A stretch of DNA of 64,000 nt from Lachnospiraceae bacterium. GTDB taxonomy: Bacteria > Bacillota > Clostridia > Lachnospirales > Lachnospiraceae. The stretch's first letter is position 1. Every line of letters begins with the position of its first letter. The stretch spans positions 62,001-126,000 of the forward strand of contig SVEQ01000007.1 of NCBI GenBank assembly GCA_015057325.1. Direction: 5' to 3'. The position numbers and the translations under genes were made by a program. Shown here piece by piece: positions 34,293 to 43,709 of the stretch. The notes below the pieces were generated by a model that was given only the letters and a program-made list of their open reading frames with translations, did not search any database and was not told where the DNA came from.

Positions 34293-34381
34293 ATGACACT
34301 CAAGGATGAGTGTCCACAACAATTCATTATGCGGATTATCAAGGTCCGCGCGGCTCATAGGAAAGAAGGGAGTTGATTACT

Positions 34382-35617
34382 ATGAGAATCACAGAAAGTG
34401 CGGTAGCAATGTCCGGAAAATCAAGCTACAGTCACTATCAGGAATCGACATCTGTTGTCGTGCAGATGTCCGCTTCAAGGTGGAAAGAACTTGGTGAACA
34501 AGCCGCCGTCATGTCCATTTCGGATGAGGGAAAACGCAGAGGTTCAATTAATGGATTCGGAAGCCGGGATGCAGTTATGAGAGAAAAGAACCATAACCGC
34601 GAGAAGGTGAAACAACTGCTTGAAGAAAATGCTACCATGACGGATGAAGTCCAGTCGGACGTTCGAGCAGACAGCAAGGATGAGCAGATTATAAGAATCC
34701 TTAGAAAACTTACTGAAATCCTAAGACAGATGCGTAACGGTGGGAGATTAAGAAACTATTCTGACATTCGTAAGGAAATGCAGGCGGAGGAGATGCAGGA
34801 GTTTGACCAAAAGTTCGAGGATACGATGAAACGACTCGGAAGACAGATGCCTGTAGGAAGTCAAACGGTGCTTAATCTTACCGGCGGCAGAGCTAATGGA
34901 GTTGCCGGTTCTGCGGCAGAGAGAAGAGCAAACCGCGAAAATGCAGGCAACCTCTGGGTAAGGTATGAAGCCAAAAGCAGCTTTGTTATGGAACAGGAAA
35001 GCACGCATTTTGCTACTACCGGAGTGGCAAAAACAGCAGACGGTCGTGAGATTTCCTTTAACCTTGACCTTGAGATGTCAAGAGCATTTGCGGGTACAAT
35101 TCAGTCGGAGAAGCTTGAGAATTATATTATGACCGACCCTCTGGTTATCAATCTTGATGACAGTCCCGCAGGCCTATCGGATCAGAAGTTTTACTTCGAT
35201 ATCGATTCGGACGGTAAGAAGGATAAGATATCTTCCTTAAGACAGGGAAGTGCATTTCTTGCATACGATAAGAATGGCGACGGAGTGGTTAATGACGGTT
35301 CGGAGTTATTCGGTACGAAATCCGGAAACGGGTTTGCAGACCTTGCCGCCTATGATACCGACGGTAACGGATGGATTGATGAGGAAGACGACATTTATTC
35401 CAAGCTTACGCTTTGGACAAAGGATGAAAATGGCAACGATAAGATGCTAAGTCTTAAAGAGGCTGACGTTGGAGCTATTTATCTTAGAAGTGCAAGTACC
35501 AACTATCATTTAAATGATGCATCAAACACTACTAACGGCATGATAAGACAGACCGGAATATTCCTTCGTGAAAGCGGTGGAGTCGGTACGGTACAGCATG
35601 TCGATCTTGCAGTATAA
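34382..35617 (+). CDS. EF-hand-like calcium-binding domain protein of unknown function
   Basis: 411 residues from ATG at 34382, GAAGGGAG upstream. No signal peptide. Residues 1-170 are charged and helical with coiled-coil potential (RILRKLTEILRQMRNGGRL). The C-terminal ~150 residues hold a domain with Asp-rich loops spaced like EF-hand or dockerin loops: FDIDSDGKKDKI, YDKNGDGVVNDG, YDTDGNGWIDEEDD. Similar C-terminal ends occur in clostridial proteins of unknown function. The two-box promoter suggests tight repression. Neither the location nor the role is known. Confidence 0.7.
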   Translation: MRITESAVAMSGKSSYSHYQESTSVVVQMSASRWKELGEQAAVMSISDEGKRRGSINGFGSRDAVMREKNHNREKVKQLLEENATMTDEVQSDVRADSKDEQIIRILRKLTEILRQMRNGGRLRNYSDIRKEMQAEEMQEFDQKFEDTMKRLGRQMPVGSQTVLNLTGGRANGVAGSAAERRANRENAGNLWVRYEAKSSFVMEQESTHFATTGVAKTADGREISFNLDLEMSRAFAGTIQSEKLENYIMTDPLVINLDDSPAGLSDQKFYFDIDSDGKKDKISSLRQGSAFLAYDKNGDGVVNDGSELFGTKSGNGFADLAAYDTDGNGWIDEEDDIYSKLTLWTKDENGNDKMLSLKEADVGAIYLRSASTNYHLNDASNTTNGMIRQTGIFLRESGGVGTVQHVDLAV

Positions 35618-35637
35618 AAACGAATAATATAAGAAAG

Positions 35638-35666
35638 GCGCATATCATTTTTGGTATGCGCTTTTT
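35638..35666 (+). terminator. Terminator after the EF-hand-like gene
   Basis: GCGCATA (35638-35644) pairs with TATGCGC (35655-35661), ending in T5. Confidence 0.8.
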
Positions 35667-35814
35667 GCTTGGGATAGCACATTTACAGTCCGTGTGGTAT
35701 AATAGTGTGAGTAATACCCTTGCGGTATAATAATAGGAACACTTAGTGAATTTGAATCCGTTTTGGAATATAAATGTTATATAGAAATCAATAACGTACA
35801 TGGGGGATGTGAAT

Positions 35815-38016
35815 ATGGCAAGTACCAAACAAAAGAAGATACGTAAATTAAAAAAGAATCATTCGTGGATTTTTCTGATTGTGTTTGTGTTTTTAATGAC
35901 ATTCAGTGTTGCATTGCTGGCTGTTTTTTTGGAATCTATGATAGATTATGTTGTCGAGTCAAAGCTTTCCGGTGAGTGCGAATCAGTTACATATATGGCT
36001 GATTTGTACAATAATAAAGCATTGTTTTCAGACGAAGAAGCATTATACAGTCTGCTTGATACGGAGGGAAGAGATTACTTTATTAAGGATAGTAAGGGTA
36101 GTGTGCTTCATTCAAAAGGAAAGAATACCTGTAGTGATGAGGGCGGCAAGGTTATACTCTCTGCTAATACAGAGGATGTTTGTCTTTATAAGGATTCGGT
36201 ACATGGTTATATTACGGTTGATTCTACCGGAAGAATAATTGTTGATATAAAGGGCTTGTACAAATTGTTTTCTGAAGTTACCCCTGAAAATGTAAAGGAT
36301 GGGGAATATAACGATTTGGTTGGTAATGCCGATTCGTTTAATTTAGAAAATTATAATTCGAATGATAACAGGAATTTTACGATAACGATTAACGGTTTGG
36401 ACGAAGAACAAACTGATTCACTGGATTTTGATGAAAATGATTTAGATGAGTTGGAAAAGATGGGTGAGTTGGATGATAGTTCGTATGTTGGTACAATCGT
36501 TACGTCGAAGGATCAGATATATTTTAAGATTCCTGCGTGGCTGCTTATTAAATTAGATGGCGGTGACGAACTCTATGCAAAAGTGATTATGAGGATAGAT
36601 ATGCATGATTTATTCCTTGTGGGAATATTTTTGGGAATTATATTTGTTCTTGCAACGCTGCTTTTTGTCATCGTGCTTGTGACGGTAATTAACGGTATTG
36701 TTAATCAGAGAAGAATGCTTAAGGTGTTCTTTACGGACATTATAATAAACGGACACAACTGGATGTGGTTTTTATATAAGGGTGAACCGCTTCTTCGAAA
36801 GGGAAGCTCTGCAAAAAAGAATTATGCGGTTCTTAATCTTGTGTTTGTAAAGTACAGAAATTATTGCGTATGTCACACTGTTGAAGAAGGTGAGCGAGTT
36901 CTTAAAAGGGTATATAATTTAATACAGAATAAGCTTGTAAGAAAAGAAATGATAGCACATGTTTCTCATTCAAACTTTGCGATTTTGATGAAATATGAGG
37001 ATGAAGACAAACTTAAAATGAGAATACAGAGCCTTATTTTAGAGCTTGAGAAAATAGACCCTGATCATGTATTTAGTTTTCAGGTAGGCGTAGATTTGCT
37101 TCCTGTACTTCGTAACGAAAAGGGAAGAGTAATAAGAAGAAAGAATATAGACATTGAAGTTGAATATAACAATGCATGTACAGCAAGAGCAACATTAGCA
37201 GACGGTGATGATTCCGGTGTTGCATTCTTTGACCAGAAGCTGATTGAGGATCAGTTGTGGCTTGATAAGGTTACCGAGAAGCAGAGATTTGCATTAGAGC
37301 ATGAGGAGTTTGCAGTATTCTATCAGCCTAAATATGACCCTAAGACGGATGAGCTTCGTGGAGCTGAAGCCCTTATCAGATGGCAGTCGCCGGAGCTTGG
37401 TTTCATACCACCCGGGCGATTTATTCCGATATTTGAAAAGAACGGATTTATTACTGAGATAGATCATTACATGCTTGAACATGTGGCAAAGGATCAGAAG
37501 GCGTGGCTTGAAAAAGGATGTAAATGTGTACCTGTATCCGTTAATATTTCAAGAGCACATTTCATTGAGAGTGACCTTGCAGAACAGATAAGAGATATTG
37601 TTGACAGAATAGGAACGCCTCATAATCTTATAGAGATAGAGCTTACAGAGAGTGCATTCTTCGATGACAAGAAAGCAATAGTATCTACAATTGTGAAACT
37701 TAAAAATTACGGTTTTTCCGTATCGATGGATGATTTTGGTTCGGGTTATTCTTCGCTTAACTCGCTTAAGGATATGCCACTTGACGTATTAAAACTTGAT
37801 GCTGAGTTTTTCAGAGGAGAGGATGCAGGAGAACGAGGCGAGATAGTAGTTGCTGAGGCAATCAAGCTTGCAAAGAATCTTAATATGCGGATAGTAGCAG
37901 AAGGAGTAGAGGTTAAGGAGCAGGTAGACTTCCTTGCAAAGCAGGATTGCGATATGATACAGGGCTATTATTACGCAAAGCCTATGCCAAAAAATGATTT
38001 TGAACAAAGAATGTAA
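35815..38016 (+). CDS. Membrane-bound EAL phosphodiesterase with degenerate GGDEF
   Basis: 733 residues. Helix about 16-40, an extracellular sensor (about 45-260), helix about 264-292, then a degenerate GGDEF-like domain (about 310-470) in which the GGDEF position reads SHSNF. It is followed by an EAL domain (about 495-733). The EAL domain is intact: GAEALIRW, NISRAHF, ELTES, DDFGSGYSSL and LKLD. It should hydrolyse c-di-GMP, with the sensor and the inactive GGDEF as controls. TATAAT-like sequences lie upstream. Ligand unknown. Confidence 0.93.
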   Translation: MASTKQKKIRKLKKNHSWIFLIVFVFLMTFSVALLAVFLESMIDYVVESKLSGECESVTYMADLYNNKALFSDEEALYSLLDTEGRDYFIKDSKGSVLHSKGKNTCSDEGGKVILSANTEDVCLYKDSVHGYITVDSTGRIIVDIKGLYKLFSEVTPENVKDGEYNDLVGNADSFNLENYNSNDNRNFTITINGLDEEQTDSLDFDENDLDELEKMGELDDSSYVGTIVTSKDQIYFKIPAWLLIKLDGGDELYAKVIMRIDMHDLFLVGIFLGIIFVLATLLFVIVLVTVINGIVNQRRMLKVFFTDIIINGHNWMWFLYKGEPLLRKGSSAKKNYAVLNLVFVKYRNYCVCHTVEEGERVLKRVYNLIQNKLVRKEMIAHVSHSNFAILMKYEDEDKLKMRIQSLILELEKIDPDHVFSFQVGVDLLPVLRNEKGRVIRRKNIDIEVEYNNACTARATLADGDDSGVAFFDQKLIEDQLWLDKVTEKQRFALEHEEFAVFYQPKYDPKTDELRGAEALIRWQSPELGFIPPGRFIPIFEKNGFITEIDHYMLEHVAKDQKAWLEKGCKCVPVSVNISRAHFIESDLAEQIRDIVDRIGTPHNLIEIELTESAFFDDKKAIVSTIVKLKNYGFSVSMDDFGSGYSSLNSLKDMPLDVLKLDAEFFRGEDAGERGEIVVAEAIKLAKNLNMRIVAEGVEVKEQVDFLAKQDCDMIQGYYYAKPMPKNDFEQRM

Positions 38017-38024
38017 AATAAGTA

Positions 38025-38084
38025 TTGACAAATAAATAAAATATATTAAAATAACTTTAGTTAGAAACTGCTAACTAAAGTTAT
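38025..38084 (+). promoter_or_regulatory. feoA promoter with metal-regulator box
   Basis: TTGACA (38025-38030), 16-base spacer, TAAAAT (38047-38052). A perfect palindrome with 14-base arms (38051-38064 and 38071-38084) covers the -10; its core is GTTAG-AAACTG-CTAAC. It resembles DtxR/MntR-type operators (TTAG...CTAA). It could also fold as a hairpin followed by T's. Confidence 0.65.
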
Positions 38085-38110
38085 TTTTGCATAACATGGG
38101 AGTGAGTATT

Positions 38111-38323
38111 ATGTCGTTAAATGATGTTGAATTAGGAAAAGAGTATATTATTAAATCGGTTGATATAGGTGACGACGAGGAATTACAGAGCTTCCTGTTT
38201 TCTTTGGGTTGCTACAGCGGTGAGTCTATAACTGTTGTTGATAAGAAAAAAAATCTTGTCGTTTCAATTAAGGATGCAAGATATAATATTGATCCGGAAC
38301 TTGCGGGATTAATAACCGTTTGA
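38111..38323 (+). CDS. feoA: Ferrous iron transport protein FeoA
   Basis: 70 residues from the ATG behind GGGAGTGAG. SH3-like small cytoplasmic protein (VELGKEYIIKSVDI, FSLGCYSGESITVVDKKK) that binds FeoB and aids iron(II) uptake. It is separated from feoB by a hairpin and a second GTTAG/CTAAC box, so the two can be controlled separately or together. Confidence 0.9.
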   Translation: MSLNDVELGKEYIIKSVDIGDDEELQSFLFSLGCYSGESITVVDKKKNLVVSIKDARYNIDPELAGLITV

Positions 38324-38327
38324 TTTC

Positions 38328-38366
38328 ATGTGCCGAAACCCTTAGGGAGAGAGGCACATTATTTTT
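38328..38366 (+). terminator. Hairpin and T run between feoA and feoB
   Basis: ATGTGCC (38328-38334) pairs with GGCACAT (38353-38359), with CCC/GGG in the loop, followed by TATTTTT. Confidence 0.7.
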
Positions 38367-38374
38367 GCATAAAG

Positions 38375-38390
38375 GTTAGAAAAAACTAAC
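38375..38390. promoter_or_regulatory. Second GTTAG-N6-CTAAC box before feoB
   Basis: GTTAG (38375-38379), six A's, CTAAC (38386-38390). Same core and spacing as the feoA box, about 100 bases upstream of feoB. Confidence 0.6.
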
Positions 38391-38491
38391 AAACCTTATA
38401 ACTGACTAACTTGGCTTGCATGCAGACTATGTCACATACAGCCAATAAGTAAATAACAACATGTAACAACATTATGTAAGGAGGAATCATC

Positions 38492-40483
38492 ATGAGAATT
38501 GCGTTAACAGGTAATCCCAATAGTGGTAAGACTACTATGTACAACGCATTAACGGGACGAAATGAAAAGATTGGTAACTGGGCAGGAGTTACCGTAGACA
38601 AGAAGGAAAGTGCCATTAAGATGGCGTACAACGAGACGGGTATTGACCTTATTGCGGTTGACCTTCCGGGAGCATATTCAATGTCTCCATTTACATCCGA
38701 GGAGAGTATTACAAGTGGCTATGTAAAAAATGAGCACCCTGATGCAATAATTAACATAGTCGATGCTACAAACCTTAGCAGAAGTTTGTTCTTTACTACA
38801 CAGCTTTTGGAACTTGGAATACCGGTTGTGGTAGCTCTTAACAAGAGTGATATAAATGATAAAAAAGGGAATACTATTGATGAAAAGAAACTTTCGGAAA
38901 AACTGGGATGCCCCGTTATCAAGACAGTTTCAATAAATGACAAGGGAATAAACAAAGTTGTTTCTGCGGCGGCAGACCTTTTTGGCAAAGGTCAGAAGGC
39001 ACCGTATGTTCAAGGAGATATTAACTTAAACGACAAAGCGGCTGTAGAGGCGGCTGACAGAAAACGTTTTGAGTTTGTAAATGCTATAGTTAAAGAAGTA
39101 GAGAATAGAAAAGTACTTACAAAGGATAAAAATACAGGTGATGCAATTGATAAGATAGTTACTAATCCGATAATAGGCTTGGCTATATTTGCAGCGATTA
39201 TGTGGGCGGTATTTTTTGTTTCACAGACAACGGTTGGTACATGGCTTGCTGATATATTAGTAGGTTGGATTGAAACCTTCCAGGGCTTTGTTGCTGACAA
39301 GATGGCAGATTCAAGTCCGCTTTTGTATGCATTAGTTGTAGATGGTATTATTGGTGGTGTTGGTGCCGTTGTTGGTTTCCTTCCGCTTGTAATGGTAATG
39401 TACTTCCTTATTGCTTTGTTGGAGGATTGCGGATATATGTCAAGAGCAACGGTTGTTCTTGATCCAATTTTTAAGAGAGTTGGTCTTTCGGGCAAATCCG
39501 TAATTCCAATGATAATAGGTACCGGTTGCGGAATCCCTGCCATTATGGCATGCCGCACAATTCGTAATGAAAGAGAAAGACGAGCAACAGCAATGCTTGC
39601 GACCTTCATGCCATGCGGAGCCAAGCTTCCTGTCATTGCTCTTTTTGCGGGAGCATTTTTCCCTAAATCAAAGTGGATAAGTTTTGTTTGTTACATGGTG
39701 GGTATTTTGCTGATTCTCCTTGGGGCGTTACTCATTAAAGCGATTACCGGCATGAAGTACAGAAAGTCTTTCTTCATAATTGAGCTTCCTGAATATAAAA
39801 TTCCAAGTCTTGGCTTCGCATTAAAATCGATGCTCGAAAGAGGAAAAGCTTACATCGTCAAAGCAGGTACGGTAATTCTTGTATGTAACACTGTTGTTCA
39901 GATTATGCAGGCCTTTAACTGGCACTTTGAGGCAGTTGAAGAGGGAATGGAGGACACTTCAATCCTTGCAAGCATAGCGGGACCATTTTCATACCTGTTG
40001 ATTCCGGTTGTAGGTATTGCAGCATGGCAGCTTGCAGCGGCAGCAATCACAGGCTTCATAGCTAAAGAAAATGTTGTCGGTACAATTGCAACTGTATATG
40101 CAATTACCAACCTTGTAGATCCTGAAGAACTTGAACTTATCGGTGAAGGTAATGCAGTTGCCGCAGCAATGGGAATTACCAAAGTGGCAGCGCTTGCATA
40201 TCTTATGTTTAACTTATACACACCACCTTGCTTTGCGGCGCTTGGTGCGATGAACTCTGAAATGAAGTCGGCAAAATGGTTGTGGGGCGCTATCGCACTA
40301 CAGCTTTCAACAGGATTTATAGTTGGCTTCCTTGTATATCAGATTGGAACATTAATTACAACGGGAGCGCTTGGTGCAGGCTTTGTCGGAGGATTGATTT
40401 TTGTAGTGATTTTTGCTATCATTGTGTCATGTCTTATATCATCAAACCACAAAAAGATGGCTCTTGAGTATAAGTTGGATTGA
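38492..40483 (+). CDS. feoB: Ferrous iron transporter FeoB
   Basis: 663 residues. N-terminal G domain (about 1-170): GNPNSGKTTMYNALTG (G1), VDLPGAYSM (G3), NKSDIN (G4). A helical linker follows, then the membrane part with two Gate-type blocks (GTGCGIPAIMACR, PCGAKLPVIALFAG) and about ten helices. It imports Fe(II). Ribosome site AAGGAGG. The antisense frame opposite residues about 175-380 is a shadow. It forms a cluster with FeoA and the Cys-rich protein that follows. Confidence 0.96.
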   Translation: MRIALTGNPNSGKTTMYNALTGRNEKIGNWAGVTVDKKESAIKMAYNETGIDLIAVDLPGAYSMSPFTSEESITSGYVKNEHPDAIINIVDATNLSRSLFFTTQLLELGIPVVVALNKSDINDKKGNTIDEKKLSEKLGCPVIKTVSINDKGINKVVSAAADLFGKGQKAPYVQGDINLNDKAAVEAADRKRFEFVNAIVKEVENRKVLTKDKNTGDAIDKIVTNPIIGLAIFAAIMWAVFFVSQTTVGTWLADILVGWIETFQGFVADKMADSSPLLYALVVDGIIGGVGAVVGFLPLVMVMYFLIALLEDCGYMSRATVVLDPIFKRVGLSGKSVIPMIIGTGCGIPAIMACRTIRNERERRATAMLATFMPCGAKLPVIALFAGAFFPKSKWISFVCYMVGILLILLGALLIKAITGMKYRKSFFIIELPEYKIPSLGFALKSMLERGKAYIVKAGTVILVCNTVVQIMQAFNWHFEAVEEGMEDTSILASIAGPFSYLLIPVVGIAAWQLAAAAITGFIAKENVVGTIATVYAITNLVDPEELELIGEGNAVAAAMGITKVAALAYLMFNLYTPPCFAALGAMNSEMKSAKWLWGAIALQLSTGFIVGFLVYQIGTLITTGALGAGFVGGLIFVVIFAIIVSCLISSNHKKMALEYKLD

Positions 40484-40527
40484 CATTGAAAATGCTAGTC
40501 GTCTTTAATTGGAATAGGAGTGGTCAA

Positions 40528-40695
40528 ATGCTACCTGATATCATTGTAACTTTAATACTTGTTGTAATAGTAGGTTCTGCAATTTACTACATTTACAAGG
40601 AAAAGAAGAAAGGACGCAGATGTATCGGATGTCCTATGGCGGGAGATTGTGCCAGGGCATCAGCATGTAATTCTATGAATAAGACAACAAAATAA
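40528..40695 (+). CDS. FeoB-associated Cys-rich membrane protein
   Basis: 55 residues from ATG at 40528 behind ATAGGAG. One membrane helix (about 3-24) and a Cys-rich cytoplasmic tail (RRCIGCPMAGDCARASAC). The pattern matches the small Cys-rich protein that follows feoB in Firmicutes, thought to help Fe(II) transfer. It is 45 bases downstream of feoB and ends just before a terminator. Confidence 0.88.
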   Translation: MLPDIIVTLILVVIVGSAIYYIYKEKKKGRRCIGCPMAGDCARASACNSMNKTTK

Positions 40696-40707
40696 ATAGA
40701 ATGGATA

Positions 40708-40733
40708 GGGAAGCGTTTTTGCGCTTCCCTTTA
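40708..40733 (+). terminator. Terminator of the feo cluster
   Basis: GGGAAGCG (40708-40715) pairs with CGCTTCCC (40722-40729) around TTTTTG, followed by TTTA. Confidence 0.8.
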
Positions 40734-40743
40734 TGGGTGGATT

Positions 40744-41385
40744 ATGGGTTTTATTAAAAGGAAACTTGCCAATATTATTTTGTTATGTTTTATAGTAGTT
40801 ACCTTGCTGCTCGGTTGCTCGGGTGGTGCAAGCAGACGCTCTGTTGTCGGACTTTCTGACCCGATACAGCAAGAGACTACGGGAAGTACATCTCTTTTTG
40901 TCGACAATTATAATGTTACGGTTGATTATAAGTACTCTTATGATATAAGTGCACTTGTTGTAAGTACTAAGGATTACAGTTCATTGGATTTTTCAGGCAA
41001 GTTGGCACCTAAAGATGTTGCGCTTGCCTGGGGTGCGGTTGCAGAATATAATGACAGAATCAACTTTAACTGGAGCCAATCCGGAAGATGGTATCGTTGG
41101 AGAACAAGTTCTTATGATGATATTGAACCGGTGGGCGGTGTTGACGGCGTGACGGCTCATTCGTCAAACAATCATTTAATTCCTGCAGATGACAATGTAA
41201 AAAAACTCGTTAAGAATATTAAGGCAGGAGACTGCGTAAGAATTAAGGGTTATCTTGTTAATGTTGCTGCGAATGACGGCAAAGGAGCTAACTTCTGGTG
41301 GAACTCAAGCACGACACGCAACGATTCCGGTGACGGCTCATGTGAAGTAATATATGTTACCGATATAGAATGGCTTGATAAATGA
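40744..41385 (+). CDS. Lipoprotein of unknown function
   Basis: 213 residues. Signal with lipobox LLGC, a Ser/Thr-rich stretch, then a soluble domain. Conserved-looking features are WGAVAEYNDRINFNWSQSGR, WYRWRT, NNHLIPAD and KAGDCVRIKGYLVNV, which look like an OB-fold surface protein and recur in Gram-negative genomes I have seen described as unknown. The ATG lies nine bases after GGGTGG. It is upstream of the trp T-box but separated by a strong promoter, so probably not in that operon. Confidence 0.7.
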   Translation: MGFIKRKLANIILLCFIVVTLLLGCSGGASRRSVVGLSDPIQQETTGSTSLFVDNYNVTVDYKYSYDISALVVSTKDYSSLDFSGKLAPKDVALAWGAVAEYNDRINFNWSQSGRWYRWRTSSYDDIEPVGGVDGVTAHSSNNHLIPADDNVKKLVKNIKAGDCVRIKGYLVNVAANDGKGANFWWNSSTTRNDSGDGSCEVIYVTDIEWLDK

Positions 41386-41421
41386 TACCATTTATGTACA
41401 TATCAGTCATGGTATTGAGTA

Positions 41422-41450
41422 TTGACATGTTATAATGTCGGTGCTATAAT
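41422..41450 (+). promoter_or_regulatory. Promoter of the trpD T-box unit
   Basis: TTGACA (41422-41427), 17-base spacer, TATAAT (41445-41450): full consensus. Confidence 0.9.
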
Positions 41451-41464
41451 CCTAGTATCTTAAT

Positions 41465-41740
41465 AGAGAAAACCGTTGATGCGGAGATAACGGCAATCAT
41501 GCCTTTACAGAGAGCCTGGTAAGCTGAGAACAGGTGAGAAACAAGTTGTCAAATGGACCGCTGAGGGTGCAGTCAAACGGAGCAATCCGGAGTATTCTGC
41601 AACGTTGTAGGCAGGCGTTACTTGCCGGGAATATGTTGGTATTCTGCTAAGCGCACGTACTATCGTGAATCAAGGTGGCACCGCGGATAATATATGAATT
41701 ATTCGTCCTTGACAGTATTAATCTGTCAAGGACTTTTTTA
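41465..41740 (+). ncRNA. T-box leader, Trp specifier (trpD)
   Basis: About 275 bases of leader with Stem I features, a specifier-loop sequence AAATGGA in which TGG (41554-41556) is the Trp codon, and the T-box AAGGTGGCACCGCGG (41672-41686). The terminator has GTCCTTGACAG (41705-41715) paired with CTGTCAAGGAC (41723-41733) and T7. Uncharged tRNA-Trp would favour the antiterminator and expression of trpD. Confidence 0.92.
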
Positions 41741-41791
41741 TTACAAAAATCTGAGACGGAAATATTTATCAAAAGAAAGGAGATCAAAGAA

Positions 41792-42808
41792 ATGATCAAA
41801 GAAGCAATTGTAAAAATCGTTAACAAAGAGGATTTAACCTATGATGAGGCATATCAGGTTATGAATGAAATTATGGATGGTAACACATCACCTACTCAAA
41901 ATGCCGCATTTTTGGCAGCACTATCTACAAAGAGTGCACGTGCAGAGACAACTGATGAGATTGCAGGATGTGCAACTGCCATGAGAGAGCATGCTGTTAA
42001 GGTTGAGACGGGAATGGATGTATTTGAGATTGTAGGTACAGGCGGAGACAATGCAGGAAGCTTTAATATATCAACTACTTCAGGTCTTGTTGCCGCAGCA
42101 GGCGGAATGAAGGTTGCAAAGCATGGTAACAGAGCAGCATCATCACTTTGCGGAACTGCGGACTGTCTTGAAGCATTGGGTGTTAATATCGAACAGAGTC
42201 CTGAAAAGTGTGTTGAGTTGCTTAATGAGGTTGGAATGTGCTTCTTCTTCGCACAGAAGTATCATACATCAATGAAATATGTTGGTGCCATAAGAAAAGA
42301 ATTAGGTTTCAGAACTGTGTTTAATATTCTTGGACCTCTTACTAATCCAAGTGTGCCATCAATGCAGCTTCTTGGTGTATATGATGAATATTTGGTAGGC
42401 CCTCTTGCCCAGGTTCTTATTAATCTTGGGGTAAAGAGAGGAATGGTAGTGTACGGTAAGGACAAACTTGATGAGATTTCTATGAGTGCACCAACGGTTA
42501 TCAGCGAGATTAAGGATGGATGGTACAGACAATTCACAATTACACCTGAAGATTTCGGATTTGAGAGATGTACAAAGGATGACCTTAAGGGTGGAACACC
42601 TGAAGAAAATGCCAAAATCACAAGAGAAATCTTAGGCGGAGCAAAGGGACCTAAGAGAAATGCGGTATTGCTTAATGCGGGTGCCTCACTCTACATAGGT
42701 GGAAAAGCTGATACATTTAAGGATGGCGTTAAACTTGCAGCAGAGATTATTGATTCCGGAAAGGCACTTGCAACGCTTGAAAAGTTCATCGAGGTAAGTA
42801 ATAGATAG
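41792..42808 (+). CDS. trpD: Anthranilate phosphoribosyltransferase
   Basis: 338 residues from ATG at 41792 behind AAAGGAGA; a longer frame begins in the T-box and has no site. Transfers phosphoribosyl from PRPP to anthranilate. PRPP-binding loop [29 protein letters not shown] and [10 protein letters not shown] are intact. It stands alone, 6 kb upstream of trpEGCFBA, with its own promoter and Trp T-box. So the pathway is controlled by the same signal from two places. No other gene is in its unit. Confidence 0.96.
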   Translation: MIKEAIVKIVNKEDLTYDEAYQVMNEIMDGNTSPTQNAAFLAALSTKSARAETTDEIAGCATAMREHAVKVETGMDVFEIVGTGGDNAGSFNISTTSGLVAAAGGMKVAKHGNRAASSLCGTADCLEALGVNIEQSPEKCVELLNEVGMCFFFAQKYHTSMKYVGAIRKELGFRTVFNILGPLTNPSVPSMQLLGVYDEYLVGPLAQVLINLGVKRGMVVYGKDKLDEISMSAPTVISEIKDGWYRQFTITPEDFGFERCTKDDLKGGTPEENAKITREILGGAKGPKRNAVLLNAGASLYIGGKADTFKDGVKLAAEIIDSGKALATLEKFIEVSNR

Positions 42809-42956
42809 AACAATATGCTTTGTGTATTTTAACAAGTAAAAAAAATGCTTATAAACTCTGTGAAAATCGGACAAATTATGATATAGTTAAAGTTGGTTCT
42901 GCTTAGTGCGGGAATCATTTTACGTATGATAATTTTCATAAGGAGGTTTCAGGCAT

Positions 42957-43709
42957 ATGCTTGAATTAAAAAATATATCATTTGGAGTAGAGTCTGATGG
43001 GCAGAGCAAAGAGATAATTCGCGATGTCAGTCTAACTATCCCTGATAATAAGTTCGTTGTTATAACCGGACCTAACGGTGGAGGTAAGTCTACGCTTGCC
43101 AAACTTATAGTTGGTATAGAGAAGCCAACTTCAGGTCAGATAATACTTAATGGCGAGGATATAACGGATAAGACGATTACTGAAAGAGCAAAAATGGGTA
43201 TGGGATATGCCTTTCAGCAACCGGTTAAGTTTAAGGGTATTACGGTTCTTGACCTTGTAAGACTCGCGGCAGGGAAAAGACTTTCGCCAGGAGATGCTTG
43301 TGATTACCTTGCGGCAGTAGGAATGTGTGCAAGAGACTACATTGACAGAGAGGTTGACGGCAGTCTTTCAGGCGGTGAGCTCAAACGAATAGAGATTGCA
43401 ACCGTTCTTGCAAAAGGCTCTTCGCTTTCAGTGTTTGATGAGCCGGAAGCCGGAATTGATTTGTGGAGTTTTGGCAATCTTATAGAAGTGTTTGAAGGAA
43501 TGAGAGAGAATATTCATGACAGTTCAATTCTAATAATCTCTCACCAGGAAAGAATACTTAACATTGCGGATGAGATCATTGTGTTAAGTGACGGTAAGGT
43601 TACAAAACAGGGATCAAAAGAAGATGTGCTTCCCGGTCTTATAGGTACATCAGCTGCTATTACAGGATGCAGCAAGGTAGTTATGCGAAAAGGAGGAGCG
43701 GCAAAATGA
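42957..43709 (+). CDS. sufC: SUF Fe-S assembly ATPase SufC
   Basis: 250 residues, ATG after AAGGAGG. ABC ATPase with Walker A GPNGGGKSTL, signature SLSGGELKR, Walker B SVFDEPEAGID and a D-loop. It drives the SufB/D scaffold during iron-sulfur cluster assembly. No SufS, SufU or SufD is adjacent, so this is the two-gene SufC-SufB form of the system. A TATGA-N6-TCATA palindrome (42925-42940) lies just upstream of the ribosome site and may be an operator. It overlaps the next gene by four bases. Confidence 0.95.
   Translation: MLELKNISFGVESDGQSKEIIRDVSLTIPDNKFVVITGPNGGGKSTLAKLIVGIEKPTSGQIILNGEDITDKTITERAKMGMGYAFQQPVKFKGITVLDLVRLAAGKRLSPGDACDYLAAVGMCARDYIDREVDGSLSGGELKRIEIATVLAKGSSLSVFDEPEAGIDLWSFGNLIEVFEGMRENIHDSSILIISHQERILNIADEIIVLSDGKVTKQGSKEDVLPGLIGTSAAITGCSKVVMRKGGAAK

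Noticed and set aside
35700-35814. Two TATAAT-like hexamers before the EAL gene as defined promoters
   Set aside because: No convincing -35 at the right spacing, so they were not listed as promoters.
38051-38084. Palindrome before feoA as terminator of the EAL gene
   Set aside because: It overlaps the -10 of a good promoter and shares its core with the box before feoB, so regulation is the better reading, though termination is not excluded.
39010-39636. Minus-strand 208-codon frame inside feoB
   Set aside because: Antisense shadow of a well-conserved FeoB membrane region; Ser/Thr/Ile-rich as expected of a shadow.
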